Below, piece by piece: positions 1-9,266 of a DNA stretch of 34,876 nucleotides (position 1 is its first letter; each line of letters opens with the position of its first letter). The stretch is from Prevotella sp. MGM2 (GTDB lineage Bacteria; Bacteroidota; Bacteroidia; Bacteroidales; Bacteroidaceae): the NCBI RefSeq assembly GCF_002933955.1, contig NZ_BEWW01000303.1, positions 1-34,876 on the forward strand, read 5' to 3'. The notes under the pieces are model-generated. The model was not told the DNA's origin and did not search any database. It saw only the letters and a list, made by a program, of their open reading frames with translations. Made by a program: the position numbers and the translations under genes.

Positions 1-1
1 C

Positions 2-154
2 CACAAATTTAACACTTTTCTCAAAATTCATGCACCGTGTTTTCGGCTTGACCCCGTAAAATACGATGACAGGATACTCTTCAAGTACAACTACGCCAAC
101 GGCACATTCGTCAAACGATTCTGCAATTATTTCCTGCAAGAAAAACAACAATAA
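2..154 (+). CDS. C-terminal end of an unknown protein (partial)
   Basis: An open frame enters from the left edge and runs for about 50 codons to a TAA at 152-154. It ends in ...NYFLQEKQQ, and the stop lies 9 bases before the caspase-like gene. There is no start codon in the window. The residue mix (KYNYANGTFVKRF) is plausible for a real protein but shows no motif I recognise. The close spacing suggests it is the upstream member of the operon of exported proteins that follows. It could also be a chance open frame in a leader region, so confidence is moderate. Confidence 0.5.
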   Translation, partial: HKFNTFLKIHAPCFRLDPVKYDDRILFKYNYANGTFVKRFCNYFLQEKQQ

Positions 155-163
155 AAGAACCAA

Positions 164-1306
164 ATGACTATGAGGAAACTACTGAATAATCTGCTGCTCT
201 CCACAGCCCTTACCATAGCGAGCGGCACGGCATGTGCCCAGACTCTGCATTCCATAATATTCTGCAACACCATCGATCCGAGCATCGGTCAAAGCATGCA
301 GGTGGAAATGAAAAACGTGACAAACAAGATAAAGACCATCTGCAACCTGATAGACTATGATGAGGATTTCCACTGCCTGGACGGAACGCTCTGCACGAAA
401 GAGAACCTGAAAACCGTACTGGAAGAGATGGATGTAGAGGAAAACGATGTCATCCTCACCTTTTACGGCGGACACGGCTCCCACGCTCCCAACAACGAAA
501 ACGACCCATGGCCACAATACTGCATGAACACAGGATTTGAAGACCAGGAGAACTGGGTGCCTATGGCCGCCCTGGCCAATTGGGTGCAGGTCAAAAGGCC
601 ACGCCTGGCCATCATCCTTTCTAACTGTTGTAATGTAGTGCAAAGAGCGACAACCGTCAAGCCCTTGTGGGCCATGGGAGGAGACTACACCAGCCTGAAC
701 GGCGTAAATGCGGACAACTACAAGAAACTTTTCGCCACAAAGGGTCTGGTAATGGCCACCTCCAGCAAAATTCCGGAACCATCTTGGTGTAACTCCGCCG
801 CCGGCGGACTCTACACGTGCGACCTCATAGAAGCGCTCGAAATGGTGGGGGCAGGCAAAATCGCACCCAACTGGAACACAGTACTCCAAAAAGCCTATGA
901 CTTGTGCGCCGCACGCGTCATCATCGACAAAGAAGGCACCAGACACAAGCAGCACCCCTACTTCAAAGTAACGGGCGGGCAGGTTTCCATCACAGACAAT
1001 GATCGACCACGTCCCGACAACCGCCCGCGACGCGACACCAATCCGCTGAGCCAGGCTCTGCTCGACATCGTCAACAAAAAGACCGACCAGACACAACGCC
1101 TTTCCATGATTCCGGACATCGCCAGCCGCCATTTCGACTCCATCAGCAAAGTAATGACTGTGGGCAGCGATATGGAAACCGTTGTCGACTATGAGAATCC
1201 GACCGACTTCCTACGCCGCATCTGTCTATCACCTTTCATTGTACAGGTGAATGTCATCAGTCAGGAACAGGGCGTACTCACCGTACATGAAATAAGAACC
1301 CGATAA
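164..1306 (+). CDS. exported caspase-fold (peptidase C14-like) protein
   Basis: This 380-residue protein begins with a signal peptide (basic MRKLL, hydrophobic core, likely cut after ACAQ near residue 26). It then carries the two hallmark segments of a caspase/metacaspase fold. The first is a beta strand leading into YGGHGSH (His104 as candidate catalytic histidine). The second is a strand leading into ILSNCCN (Cys155/Cys156 as candidate nucleophile). Export points to the periplasm or the cell surface. The region after about residue 280 (Asp/Arg/Pro-rich linker, then about 90 residues) is unassigned. ATG codons at 164 and 170 are both possible; the second gives the more typical signal peptide. 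It is followed after 8 bases by another exported protein, so it is probably operonic. Substrate is unknown. The fold call is fairly sure; activity is inferred. Confidence 0.8.
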   Translation: MTMRKLLNNLLLSTALTIASGTACAQTLHSIIFCNTIDPSIGQSMQVEMKNVTNKIKTICNLIDYDEDFHCLDGTLCTKENLKTVLEEMDVEENDVILTFYGGHGSHAPNNENDPWPQYCMNTGFEDQENWVPMAALANWVQVKRPRLAIILSNCCNVVQRATTVKPLWAMGGDYTSLNGVNADNYKKLFATKGLVMATSSKIPEPSWCNSAAGGLYTCDLIEALEMVGAGKIAPNWNTVLQKAYDLCAARVIIDKEGTRHKQHPYFKVTGGQVSITDNDRPRPDNRPRRDTNPLSQALLDIVNKKTDQTQRLSMIPDIASRHFDSISKVMTVGSDMETVVDYENPTDFLRRICLSPFIVQVNVISQEQGVLTVHEIRTR

Positions 1307-1314
1307 AAAAAATT

Positions 1315-1962
1315 ATGAAACATATCAAAATTCTCCTCTCTCTATTATTATTCAGCCTCTTCACAGGAAATCTGCAAGCGCAAAAAGAACTGACAGACAA
1401 TCAGAAAAAAATATTCCAACAACGCATAAAACAAAAAGTTGACGAATTTCAGAGTTCACTCTCAAGCGTTGTTGACAAAAAACTCTCCCATCAAAATCGA
1501 AGTGAAAGCGTAACTAATCTGTTCAAGCTATTCATGGGAAAAGGGGAAGCATACAGCTACTACGATGAAGACTTGGACAGACGCGTGAACAGCACCGGCG
1601 TCAAGATACAGACCTCCAGTACCAACCGCGCATACAGCAGCTCACAGAAACTGAAATCTTACATTTATAAACTGTATGACCCGGCTACAGGCAAGTCAAA
1701 GATGAACTATGAGAAGATTGTCATAGAATCAGCCGATGCCGTGCGCGTGGACAACATTCAAAAGTCGGCCAACGGCAATTATGAATGTGTAGCCTACTTC
1801 ACTCAAAAGTTCATCGGATACAGAGACGGGAAAATAACATATTCGGACAAGACAAGTAAGAAAATACGCTGCTACATCATCTATAAACAACTTCCTTCAG
1901 GAAAAGAGATCTTCGAGGCTTTCCTTGGAGACATATACGTTCTGTCAACCAAGAAACTCTAA
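1315..1962 (+). CDS. exported protein of unknown function
   Basis: A 215-residue protein with a clear signal peptide (MKHIKILLSLLLFSLFTG, cleavage near QAQ at residues 22-24). The mature part starts with a charged helical stretch (residues 25-60). It continues as an alternating-strand domain rich in Tyr, Lys and Ser (for example YECVAYFTQKFIGY and RCYIIYKQLPSG). That pattern could be an NTF2- or cystatin-like alpha+beta fold, but this is only an impression and no motif is decisive. It starts 8 bases after the caspase-like gene and ends 7 bases before the next one, so the genes are likely co-transcribed and perhaps act together in the envelope. Confidence 0.7.
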   Translation: MKHIKILLSLLLFSLFTGNLQAQKELTDNQKKIFQQRIKQKVDEFQSSLSSVVDKKLSHQNRSESVTNLFKLFMGKGEAYSYYDEDLDRRVNSTGVKIQTSSTNRAYSSSQKLKSYIYKLYDPATGKSKMNYEKIVIESADAVRVDNIQKSANGNYECVAYFTQKFIGYRDGKITYSDKTSKKIRCYIIYKQLPSGKEIFEAFLGDIYVLSTKKL

Positions 1963-1969
1963 CAACAAG

Positions 1970-2764
1970 ATGAATCATAAAGTTATATTCATATCCGCAC
2001 TATTAACCGTACTTGTATTTGGAACCGCAATGATAAAGGCACAGAACCATATCCCTGACATCAACCTTAAAAGGGACTTTATGGCACAAGTGAAAAGTAT
2101 AGATGAGTTCACAGCCCGTTTCAACGGTGACGAATCAAAACCTGGTCTTACTACCGAGAATGCGAGAGAAGAAAACATCATCTCGCTGTTTGACTTCAGA
2201 ATGTCGCATCAGGGACTTTCCGATGCCGACTTCAAGAAAAGCATCCTGAACTTCGCCAGCGCCGCCGCCACATGGGACGGCCGACTATCAACCGAATCGG
2301 CCGGCACACAGGCCGAGGCACGATGCAGAGTGAAATACGCAGGAAAGAACTACGGCATCAGTCTGATCATGAAGATGGAGAAAACGGTCAAGGGCAAACT
2401 GCGCTGGACCATAAGTGAGGTAAAGGGACTGGATAAACTGGGACTATACAACGAAAAGCGACTCACCATAAGTCCCGTTGACCACGAAACGCATTTCATG
2501 AGCTTGCAGGACATCTTTCAAACCAACCGTCAGCTCACGCCGGCCATGCGGTCTGCAGACAAGGAAATAGATGACATATCATTCTTCTTCGGAATGTGTG
2601 TCGGCAGAGCCATAGATTTCATAAGTGTGGACAAACTGATCTTCTGCTTCTCCGATGTGCCGGGATATGCTTTCACCGTTGAGGAGATAGGCCGACAGGG
2701 TACAAACAGCGGTTGGCTTATTACAGAACTCAGGAAAACAGGTAATGACAAAAACAACGAATAA
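1970..2764 (+). CDS. exported protein of unknown function
   Basis: A 264-residue protein when started at ATG 1970. An upstream in-frame ATG at 1925 exists, but it overlaps the previous gene and would put 15 polar residues before the signal peptide, so 1970 is preferred. The signal peptide (MNHKVIFISALLTVLVFGTAMIKAQ) is clear. The mature protein contains charged and aromatic beta-like stretches (ARCRVKYAGKNYGISLIMKM) and a run FFFGMCVGRAIDF near residues 210-220. No known domain was recognised. It lies within the exported-protein operon, and the following gene starts 1 base after its stop, suggesting translational coupling. Confidence 0.7.
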   Translation: MNHKVIFISALLTVLVFGTAMIKAQNHIPDINLKRDFMAQVKSIDEFTARFNGDESKPGLTTENAREENIISLFDFRMSHQGLSDADFKKSILNFASAAATWDGRLSTESAGTQAEARCRVKYAGKNYGISLIMKMEKTVKGKLRWTISEVKGLDKLGLYNEKRLTISPVDHETHFMSLQDIFQTNRQLTPAMRSADKEIDDISFFFGMCVGRAIDFISVDKLIFCFSDVPGYAFTVEEIGRQGTNSGWLITELRKTGNDKNNE

Positions 2765-2765
2765 C

Positions 2766-3503
2766 ATGAAAAGAACCATATTGATAGGCATGCTTTCTGT
2801 GACAATGCTGGCACAAACGAAAGCACAGCACTTTTATTACAAGCTCGATGTGGGAACGAGCAACATCTATTCCTTCGCCATATCCAACATAGCCACAGCA
2901 TGGCTCAACAAACTGACCAACACCATGCTCTTCGACAATGCCTACACCTACACACATCTCAACACCACAGGACAGGCCGACCGCTACAAGACAAGAAACT
3001 ACGATGTGACGGGAATAACGGCCCGCGACATCTTCGCCGACATTACCACAGGGGGCAAGTTGGGGTACCAGACCTTCCGTCCCGGAGCATTCAACTGGGG
3101 CCTGTTCGGCTCAGCGCATTACAGAATCAACCAATTCAAGAATACTTATGAGCAACTGGACGGGTACCTGCATAACAACTTGAAACGTCTGCAACTGGGA
3201 GGCGGACTGCTGCTTAACATAGGCAGAATAACAAGTGCAACGCACGTCATTGTGGAAGCCGGACTGCGATATGACATTCCCATAAAATACAACACTTCCA
3301 CCGGAACCGTGCCTACCGGCAACCTACGGAAAGGACTAACCAGCCACTACGCCATCCGGATTAACGGAAGAGGCGCACTTCAGGGACTAGGACTCTACGC
3401 TGATGTGCCACACTACAAACTTTTCAAGGAAACGAATACAGCCGCCAACATCAGGACCTATACTTTCGGATTCATATACACCATCACACCATGGAAAATA
3501 TAA
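2766..3503 (+). CDS. probable outer-membrane beta-barrel protein
   Basis: A 245-residue protein started at ATG 2766 (an in-frame ATG at 2745 overlaps the previous gene and precedes a normal signal peptide MKRTILIGMLSVTMLAQTKAQ). The mature sequence is a series of amphipathic strands with many aromatic residues and Gly, such as GAFNWGLFGSAHYRINQF, LQLGGGLLLNIGRI, HVIVEAGLRYDIPIKY and RTYTFGFIYTITP. This is typical of small outer-membrane barrels of Bacteroidetes. It ends in a hydrophobic strand close to the C-terminus, as barrels often do. Its 3' end overlaps the next gene by 13 bases. It may provide the surface or pore element of this caspase-containing operon; that role is inference. Confidence 0.65.
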   Translation: MKRTILIGMLSVTMLAQTKAQHFYYKLDVGTSNIYSFAISNIATAWLNKLTNTMLFDNAYTYTHLNTTGQADRYKTRNYDVTGITARDIFADITTGGKLGYQTFRPGAFNWGLFGSAHYRINQFKNTYEQLDGYLHNNLKRLQLGGGLLLNIGRITSATHVIVEAGLRYDIPIKYNTSTGTVPTGNLRKGLTSHYAIRINGRGALQGLGLYADVPHYKLFKETNTAANIRTYTFGFIYTITPWKI

Positions 3504-4306
3504 AAAAGCTGAGAATACGCGCCACTCTGCTAGCCATGCTGGTCATCACCGCCCACATCGTAGCGGCACTCCCAAAAACACCAGCTGCGGTTGAGAACTT
3601 CTACAGCAGCATGAAGGCCATGGGCTACACAAGCGACCCGAACAGGGCATACGACCTGCAGAAATCAATGAAAGAATGCTTCTACGCCAACAGTGAGCTC
3701 GTAAGCGGAATAGACATCCCCAACGACTTCAGACACTTCAGCTACGACAGCCATACCAGCAGCCATAGTTTTGACTTCCTGACTTCCGTCATGTATATCA
3801 ACAAGATATACGAATACATCTACAAGGACAAAATCATGAAAGTAGACTACGACATCAGGAGCAACGAATACTTCGGCGTACAGCCAGAATTCGAAGAAGG
3901 CAAACTGTCGGCGTCCACCATGCCTTGCATTAAGACCTGTGTACGTAAAACTTACATCGTAGGAGGCCAGCGGAACGTGTTCGATGAAACCATATATACA
4001 GATGCCCAAAGCGGCAAGATTTACGATATCAGTAACGGCGGAGAAATCAAATCGTTTAAAATAAAAGCCGCCGAAGCATACCGCAACAAAGATTATACGA
4101 CAGCATACCAGTGCTACGAAAAAATAGTGCAGACAGACAAAAACGATATGGACGCACTCTACAGGCTCGCACTCATGACTTACTACAGAAAGGGATGTAC
4201 CCTCTCACGCAAGGAGGCACACCGCAAAGGCAAAGCCTACATGACCCATGTAAACACCTCAAAAGCCTACAACGTGCTGCATTTCTGGAACTATACGGTT
4301 CTTTAA
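3491..4306 (+). CDS. exported TPR-like protein
   Basis: A 271-residue protein whose start overlaps the end of the barrel gene by 13 bases. An N-terminal hydrophobic segment (residues 10-27, after basic KKLRIR) acts as signal peptide or anchor. Residues about 34-180 form an unassigned domain. Residues about 190-236 (AAEAYRNKDYTTAYQCYEKIV, then NDMDALYRLALMTYY) match the spacing of tetratricopeptide repeat helices. TPR units usually mediate protein contacts, so it may scaffold the other exported products of the operon. It is the last gene: a 562-base spacer and a perfect palindrome follow. Confidence 0.65.
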   Translation: MENIKKLRIRATLLAMLVITAHIVAALPKTPAAVENFYSSMKAMGYTSDPNRAYDLQKSMKECFYANSELVSGIDIPNDFRHFSYDSHTSSHSFDFLTSVMYINKIYEYIYKDKIMKVDYDIRSNEYFGVQPEFEEGKLSASTMPCIKTCVRKTYIVGGQRNVFDETIYTDAQSGKIYDISNGGEIKSFKIKAAEAYRNKDYTTAYQCYEKIVQTDKNDMDALYRLALMTYYRKGCTLSRKEAHRKGKAYMTHVNTSKAYNVLHFWNYTVL

Positions 4307-4361
4307 CCTTATTCGGATTCTTGTTTATGCCCTGTCTAATGTTGCACTTTCTCTTTTTCAA

Positions 4362-4409
4362 AACTACAAGCCCCCGCAAGCAATGCATTGCTTGCGGGGG
4401 CTTGTAGTT
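4362..4409. repeat. perfect 48-bp palindrome, no loop
   Basis: The sequence from 4362 to 4409 equals its own reverse complement, centred between 4385 and 4386. The arms contain a GC-rich block (CAAGCCCCCGCAAGCAATG). It begins 55 bases after the stop of the TPR-like gene. It could fold as a long hairpin in RNA and serve as a transcription terminator, but neither strand has a proper T-run after it. A protein-binding or cruciform site is also possible. Confidence 0.85.
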
Positions 4410-4703
4410 CATACGCGGGACAGCCCGCCACTTCAACCAATGCACACAACGCCCGAAAACAGTTTTAGATGGAAAACAAATAGACTTCCAAATAAAATCA
4501 TTTTTTGCAAAACGACAGGAATGGCGGTAAAATATTCAGGACCTGACCGTAACCTGTCGCCAACACCGGCAGACCAGCCGAAGAAAAGAGAGCCGTAGAA
4601 AATACCGCCGCCGGGAAAGCGCAAAGCGGTAACACACCGCGCCTCCTTGCTCAATCCCTCCCTAAAGCGACCCTCAAAAAAACAGGCACGGAACGCCTCC
4701 GGA

Positions 4704-4764
4704 AAAAACATTACTTGGAATTTGAAAAGCAATACTTACAATTTAAATTCCAAGTAATGTTTTT
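4704..4764. repeat. dispersed inverted repeat, copy R1
   Basis: A 20-base arm at 4704-4723 (AAAAACATTACTTGGAATTT) is perfectly complementary to 4745-4764. The 21-base loop at 4724-4744 is identical to the loop of copy R4 near 20.9 kb. The core TACTTGGAATTT/AAATTCCAAGTA recurs in four other intergenic regions of the window. Confidence 0.85.
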
Positions 4765-4790
4765 ACACAAAGAAATCCCCGAAAAAATCG

Positions 4791-4798
4791 TACCTTTG
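4791..4798 (+). promoter_or_regulatory. candidate -7 box for the beta-lactamase gene
   Basis: TACCTTTG fits the Bacteroidetes -7 consensus TAnnTTTG and lies 70 bases upstream of the beta-lactamase start. No clear TTTG -33 element sits at the usual 19-21 base spacing, so the promoter may be weak or regulated. Confidence 0.5.
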
Positions 4799-4868
4799 CC
4801 CCCCAAGCGAAACATCACCCGAACAGCTACATTGCAGAACACCGCAAATCAACATCCCGACCAGCAAT

Positions 4869-5792
4869 ATGAAACAAAAAATCATCCTCCTCTTACTGCT
4901 CCTGCCGGCAGTCACGGCCAAGGCACAGGATGACTCCCTGCTGCAAGCCAAGATAGAAGAAGTCATCGCTCCCTATGATGCCAAGATAGGTGTGGCGGTA
5001 ATCGTTAACGGACTGGAAACCACTACTGTAAACAACACGGCGGATTATCCGCTCATGAGTGTCATGAAATTTCATCAGGCACTGGCCGTAGCCAATTTCC
5101 TGCAACACGAAGACGGTCAGATCACCGACAAGATATACATCACGCCCGAGCAGCTCCTGCCCGACACCTGGAGCCCTCTGCGCGACCAATATCCCGGCGG
5201 CGGCGTGAGAGTGAGCATCGGCGACCTGCTCCGGTACACCCTGCAGCAAAGCGACAACAACGCCTGCGACATCCTTTTCAACCTCATAGGCGGCCCACGC
5301 TACGTGAACCGCTACATACGCTCGCTGGGCCTCCGGCAAACGGTTATCACAGCCACCGAAGCCGAAATGCACGCCAGCGAGAAAGCCTGTTACGCCAACC
5401 GCACCTCGCCGCTCGACGCCGCCCGGCTGCTCGAACGCTTCGAAACGAGAATGCTCTTCAGCCACGACGTGCAGAGCCTCATACGCCGCCTGATGATAAC
5501 CTGCCAGACCGGCATGGACCGTCTGCCCCTGCCGCTGATGGAAACAAAAGCCGTCATCGGCCACAAAACAGGAACCAGCGACCTTAACAGCCGGCAACGG
5601 TGGACGGGAACCAATGACATAGGATTCGTGCGCCTGCCCTCAGGCCAACGCTACGTGATAGCCGTATTCGTGAAGGACTCGGCCGAAGCGCCAGTGACCA
5701 ACGCACGTATCATAGCCGACATATCACGAACCGTGTTCGAACACGTGACCCGACAGACGGAAAAGTCCGGCCGCCGACACCGCAAACCATAA
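4869..5792 (+). CDS. class A beta-lactamase (CfxA/PER-like subgroup)
   Basis: This 307-residue serine beta-lactamase would hydrolyse beta-lactam antibiotics in the periplasm. It has a signal peptide (MKQKIILLLLLLPAVTAKAQ). The catalytic set is SVMK (Ser64, Lys67), SDN (128-130), the omega-loop TEAEMH (Glu164 as the Glu166 equivalent) and KTG (233-235). The EAEMH omega-loop type and the HKTGTS context resemble the A2 subgroup (CfxA, PER, CepA, CblA), which is common in Bacteroidetes and often cephalosporin-active. Length is normal. The Asn-Trp usually following the omega loop in this group appears here as NRTS. It has its own candidate promoter, and typA follows after 82 bases behind a separate promoter. 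No adjacent mobile-element gene is seen, so it is probably a resident chromosomal enzyme. Spectrum cannot be read from the sequence. Confidence 0.92.
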   Translation: MKQKIILLLLLLPAVTAKAQDDSLLQAKIEEVIAPYDAKIGVAVIVNGLETTTVNNTADYPLMSVMKFHQALAVANFLQHEDGQITDKIYITPEQLLPDTWSPLRDQYPGGGVRVSIGDLLRYTLQQSDNNACDILFNLIGGPRYVNRYIRSLGLRQTVITATEAEMHASEKACYANRTSPLDAARLLERFETRMLFSHDVQSLIRRLMITCQTGMDRLPLPLMETKAVIGHKTGTSDLNSRQRWTGTNDIGFVRLPSGQRYVIAVFVKDSAEAPVTNARIIADISRTVFEHVTRQTEKSGRRHRKP

Positions 5793-5808
5793 AAACAACC
5801 GCCGGAAC

Positions 5809-5839
5809 TTGGCCCTTAGCCCGGCTTGAAGTAACTTTG
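5809..5839 (+). promoter_or_regulatory. Bacteroidetes promoter for typA
   Basis: TTGG at 5809-5812, a 19-base spacer and TAACTTTG at 5832-5839 match the TTTG-N19-21-TAnnTTTG pattern. It lies 36 bases upstream of the typA start, giving a short leader. Confidence 0.65.
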
Positions 5840-5874
5840 CACCCGATTTTCAAAGGTATTAGGTATCAACATAT

Positions 5875-7674
<1,800 letters not shown>

Positions 7675-7721
7675 GGGCCACACCCATAATGGCGCTCAGG
7701 CAAACATTACCTCAAGGCGCC

Positions 7722-7781
7722 AAAACATTACTTGGAATTTCAAAAGTCCGTATTGCAATTTGAATTGCAATACGGACTTTT
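7722..7781. repeat. dispersed repeat, copy R2
   Basis: AAAACATTACTTGGAATTT at 7722-7740 matches the left arm of R1. It is joined directly to a different 19-bp inverted repeat instead of the usual right arm. The right part TACGGACTTTT is shared with R3 at 13.8 kb. Confidence 0.7.
7742..7781 (+). terminator. intrinsic terminator after typA
   Basis: A 19-bp perfect stem (7742-7760 with 7763-7781) around a 2-base TG centre ends in a run of T (the stem's terminal TTTT plus two more). It lies 68 bases after the typA stop. The mirror-image A-run at its left end means it could also stop transcription coming from the right. Confidence 0.65.
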
Positions 7782-7988
7782 TTAGACCACATCTTGCCGC
7801 TGTTTTCCGAAAGCACACGAATGTTTTGAAACAACTGTTCAAAACCTGTCACCCTACACCCATCATATCCTTACTACGTGTCATCCATCCGCAGATTATA
7901 ATCAGAGAAACTGTTTAAACAGTTAAAATAATAAAATACACACTTGTAAAATATTCCACTATATTTTTATTATATTAATAAAATTACA

Positions 7989-7996
7989 TACATTTG
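7989..7996 (+). promoter_or_regulatory. candidate -7 box for the GTPase cassette
   Basis: TACATTTG matches TAnnTTTG. Upstream at the expected distance there is only a T-run (7964-7968), a weak -33 match. The background is A+T-rich, so chance matches are likely. Confidence 0.35.
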
Positions 7997-8151
7997 CATG
8001 TCAATTACCGTGAATTATACAATAATATGCCGTAATTAGTCTTACTATTCTACAACGATAAACAAAAATCAAAATCCACAACTGTTATATTAAATGACAA
8101 ACAGCGGCAAAAACAACAAAACATATAAACACTTACAAAAAATCAATAATC

Positions 8152-9252
8152 ATGAACAGAGGTAAACTTATTCTCAAAATGGCCTGCCTGGCAGGCTATC
8201 TGCTATTTACAGGCTTCAGCGCTTACTTTACAGCGTCTTCACTGTCGCTCAACCTCCTGAACGGCACCAATCTCTGGCTTATTTTCGTTTTGGTGTTAAT
8301 AGTAGCTATCATTGCCAGTTGGTGCCTGACAAACGTGATAGGGGAAATGCAAAAGCGCATAGGCGCCTCACGGGCCACATTCGCTTTCAGTTTAATCGGA
8401 TTTCTCCTGTTCTGGACGTTCAGTTTTATGACCAATGTCCACTACTTCTTCGTGGAAAAACACGGCTACACCATTCTCACAAAGGAACTGGCCAGCGCTA
8501 AAAAGTACATCGAGGAAAACACGACAAAGAACAACAAGAACATAGAAGACCAAAAACACTCGGCACAAATGGCGGTGAAGGCCTCCGTTCAAACCAATAT
8601 CGAATCCTTCGGCAGAGAACTGCTCAACACCATGGAACATCACGCCGGATTTGGCGAAGCCTGCATAAGCATCCTCACATCTACGTCAAATATCCTCTCC
8701 AGCGATTCAAAAATCTATGCCGACAAAAATAACTACACCATCTTTGACAAAAAACGCGACTCGGGAGACATCGGCGTCACTCAACGCAACCGGTTTCCCG
8801 AACTGTACACGAAATATACCGCACGCATGGCAGAGCAACTGAACAAGAAGCTCGCCGTCATCGAAGACTTCTACGACAGAAAGAAAAATCAGAACGCGGA
8901 ACTGAACGAGCTGTTCGACCCCATCAGCGAACTGGAAGAGAAACACCTGCCTGCCGTGTTGAAAGACGGCTCCGTAGACGCTTTCTACAAATACAATGAC
9001 CAACAGAATGCCAAGGTAATAGCCAAAATGCCTGACGGATATGTCCGACAAAGCGTTGTCAAATCAGGCAACGACACCACAGGTTTCAACGTATACCCCT
9101 CTTCGCGCATGTTCGACACCATATCCGTATGGAGCGACATCACCTCCCATCGCCTGGCCGGCATGACCATGCTACAATGGATTGTCATCGCCTTGATTTT
9201 CGACATCATATCGTTCATTCTCTTTACCTTATTCCGCAAACAAGATTTATAA
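8152..9252 (+). CDS. four-helix inner-membrane protein with large periplasmic loop
   Basis: A 366-residue protein, first gene of a five-gene cassette. Hydrophobic helices are visible at about residues 8-28, 42-60 and 77-101, and at the C-terminus (341-361). By the positive-inside rule the N-terminus (MNRGK) and the QKRIGASR loop between helices 2 and 3 are cytoplasmic. Residues about 102-340 would then form a periplasmic domain. That domain is highly charged and helical (KELASAKKYIEENTTKNNKN), suggesting a coiled coil, and contains no motif I recognise. The protein ends RKQDL, probably cytoplasmic. The GTPase-like gene starts 14 bases downstream, so it may be the membrane sensor or target of that GTPase; this role is inference. 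Confidence 0.75.
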   Translation: MNRGKLILKMACLAGYLLFTGFSAYFTASSLSLNLLNGTNLWLIFVLVLIVAIIASWCLTNVIGEMQKRIGASRATFAFSLIGFLLFWTFSFMTNVHYFFVEKHGYTILTKELASAKKYIEENTTKNNKNIEDQKHSAQMAVKASVQTNIESFGRELLNTMEHHAGFGEACISILTSTSNILSSDSKIYADKNNYTIFDKKRDSGDIGVTQRNRFPELYTKYTARMAEQLNKKLAVIEDFYDRKKNQNAELNELFDPISELEEKHLPAVLKDGSVDAFYKYNDQQNAKVIAKMPDGYVRQSVVKSGNDTTGFNVYPSSRMFDTISVWSDITSHRLAGMTMLQWIVIALIFDIISFILFTLFRKQDL

Positions 9253-9266
9253 AAAACACACCTGCT

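Larger units (their letters stand above)
4307..4868 (+). other. 562-bp intergenic region with palindrome, inverted repeat and promoter
   Basis: No convincing gene is visible. It holds a perfect 48-bp palindrome (4362-4409), a dispersed inverted repeat (4704-4764) and a Bacteroidetes-type -7 box (4791-4798) in front of the beta-lactamase. The short open frames across 4430-4730 on either strand have no recognisable protein features, and some start inside the repeat. Confidence 0.7.
7675..8151 (+). other. 477-bp intergenic region, A+T-rich on its right half
   Basis: No gene is visible. It contains the typA-side repeat and terminator hairpin (7722-7781), then a strongly A+T-rich stretch from about 7900 to 8150 with a candidate -7 box (7989-7996). 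That leaves a leader of about 150 bases before the membrane-protein gene at 8152. Base composition shifts sharply here from the G+C-rich typA gene. Confidence 0.7.

Noticed and set aside
4433-4732. Short open frames in the 4.3-4.9 kb spacer
   Set aside because: They start inside the dispersed repeat (giving the recurring peptide FKFQVMF), have no ribosome site or motif, and overlap on both strands.
8189-8203. GG-N10-GC match resembling a sigma-54 promoter
   Set aside because: It is inside the first membrane-protein gene, coding for its first helix, and lacks the TTGC -12 element; probably chance.
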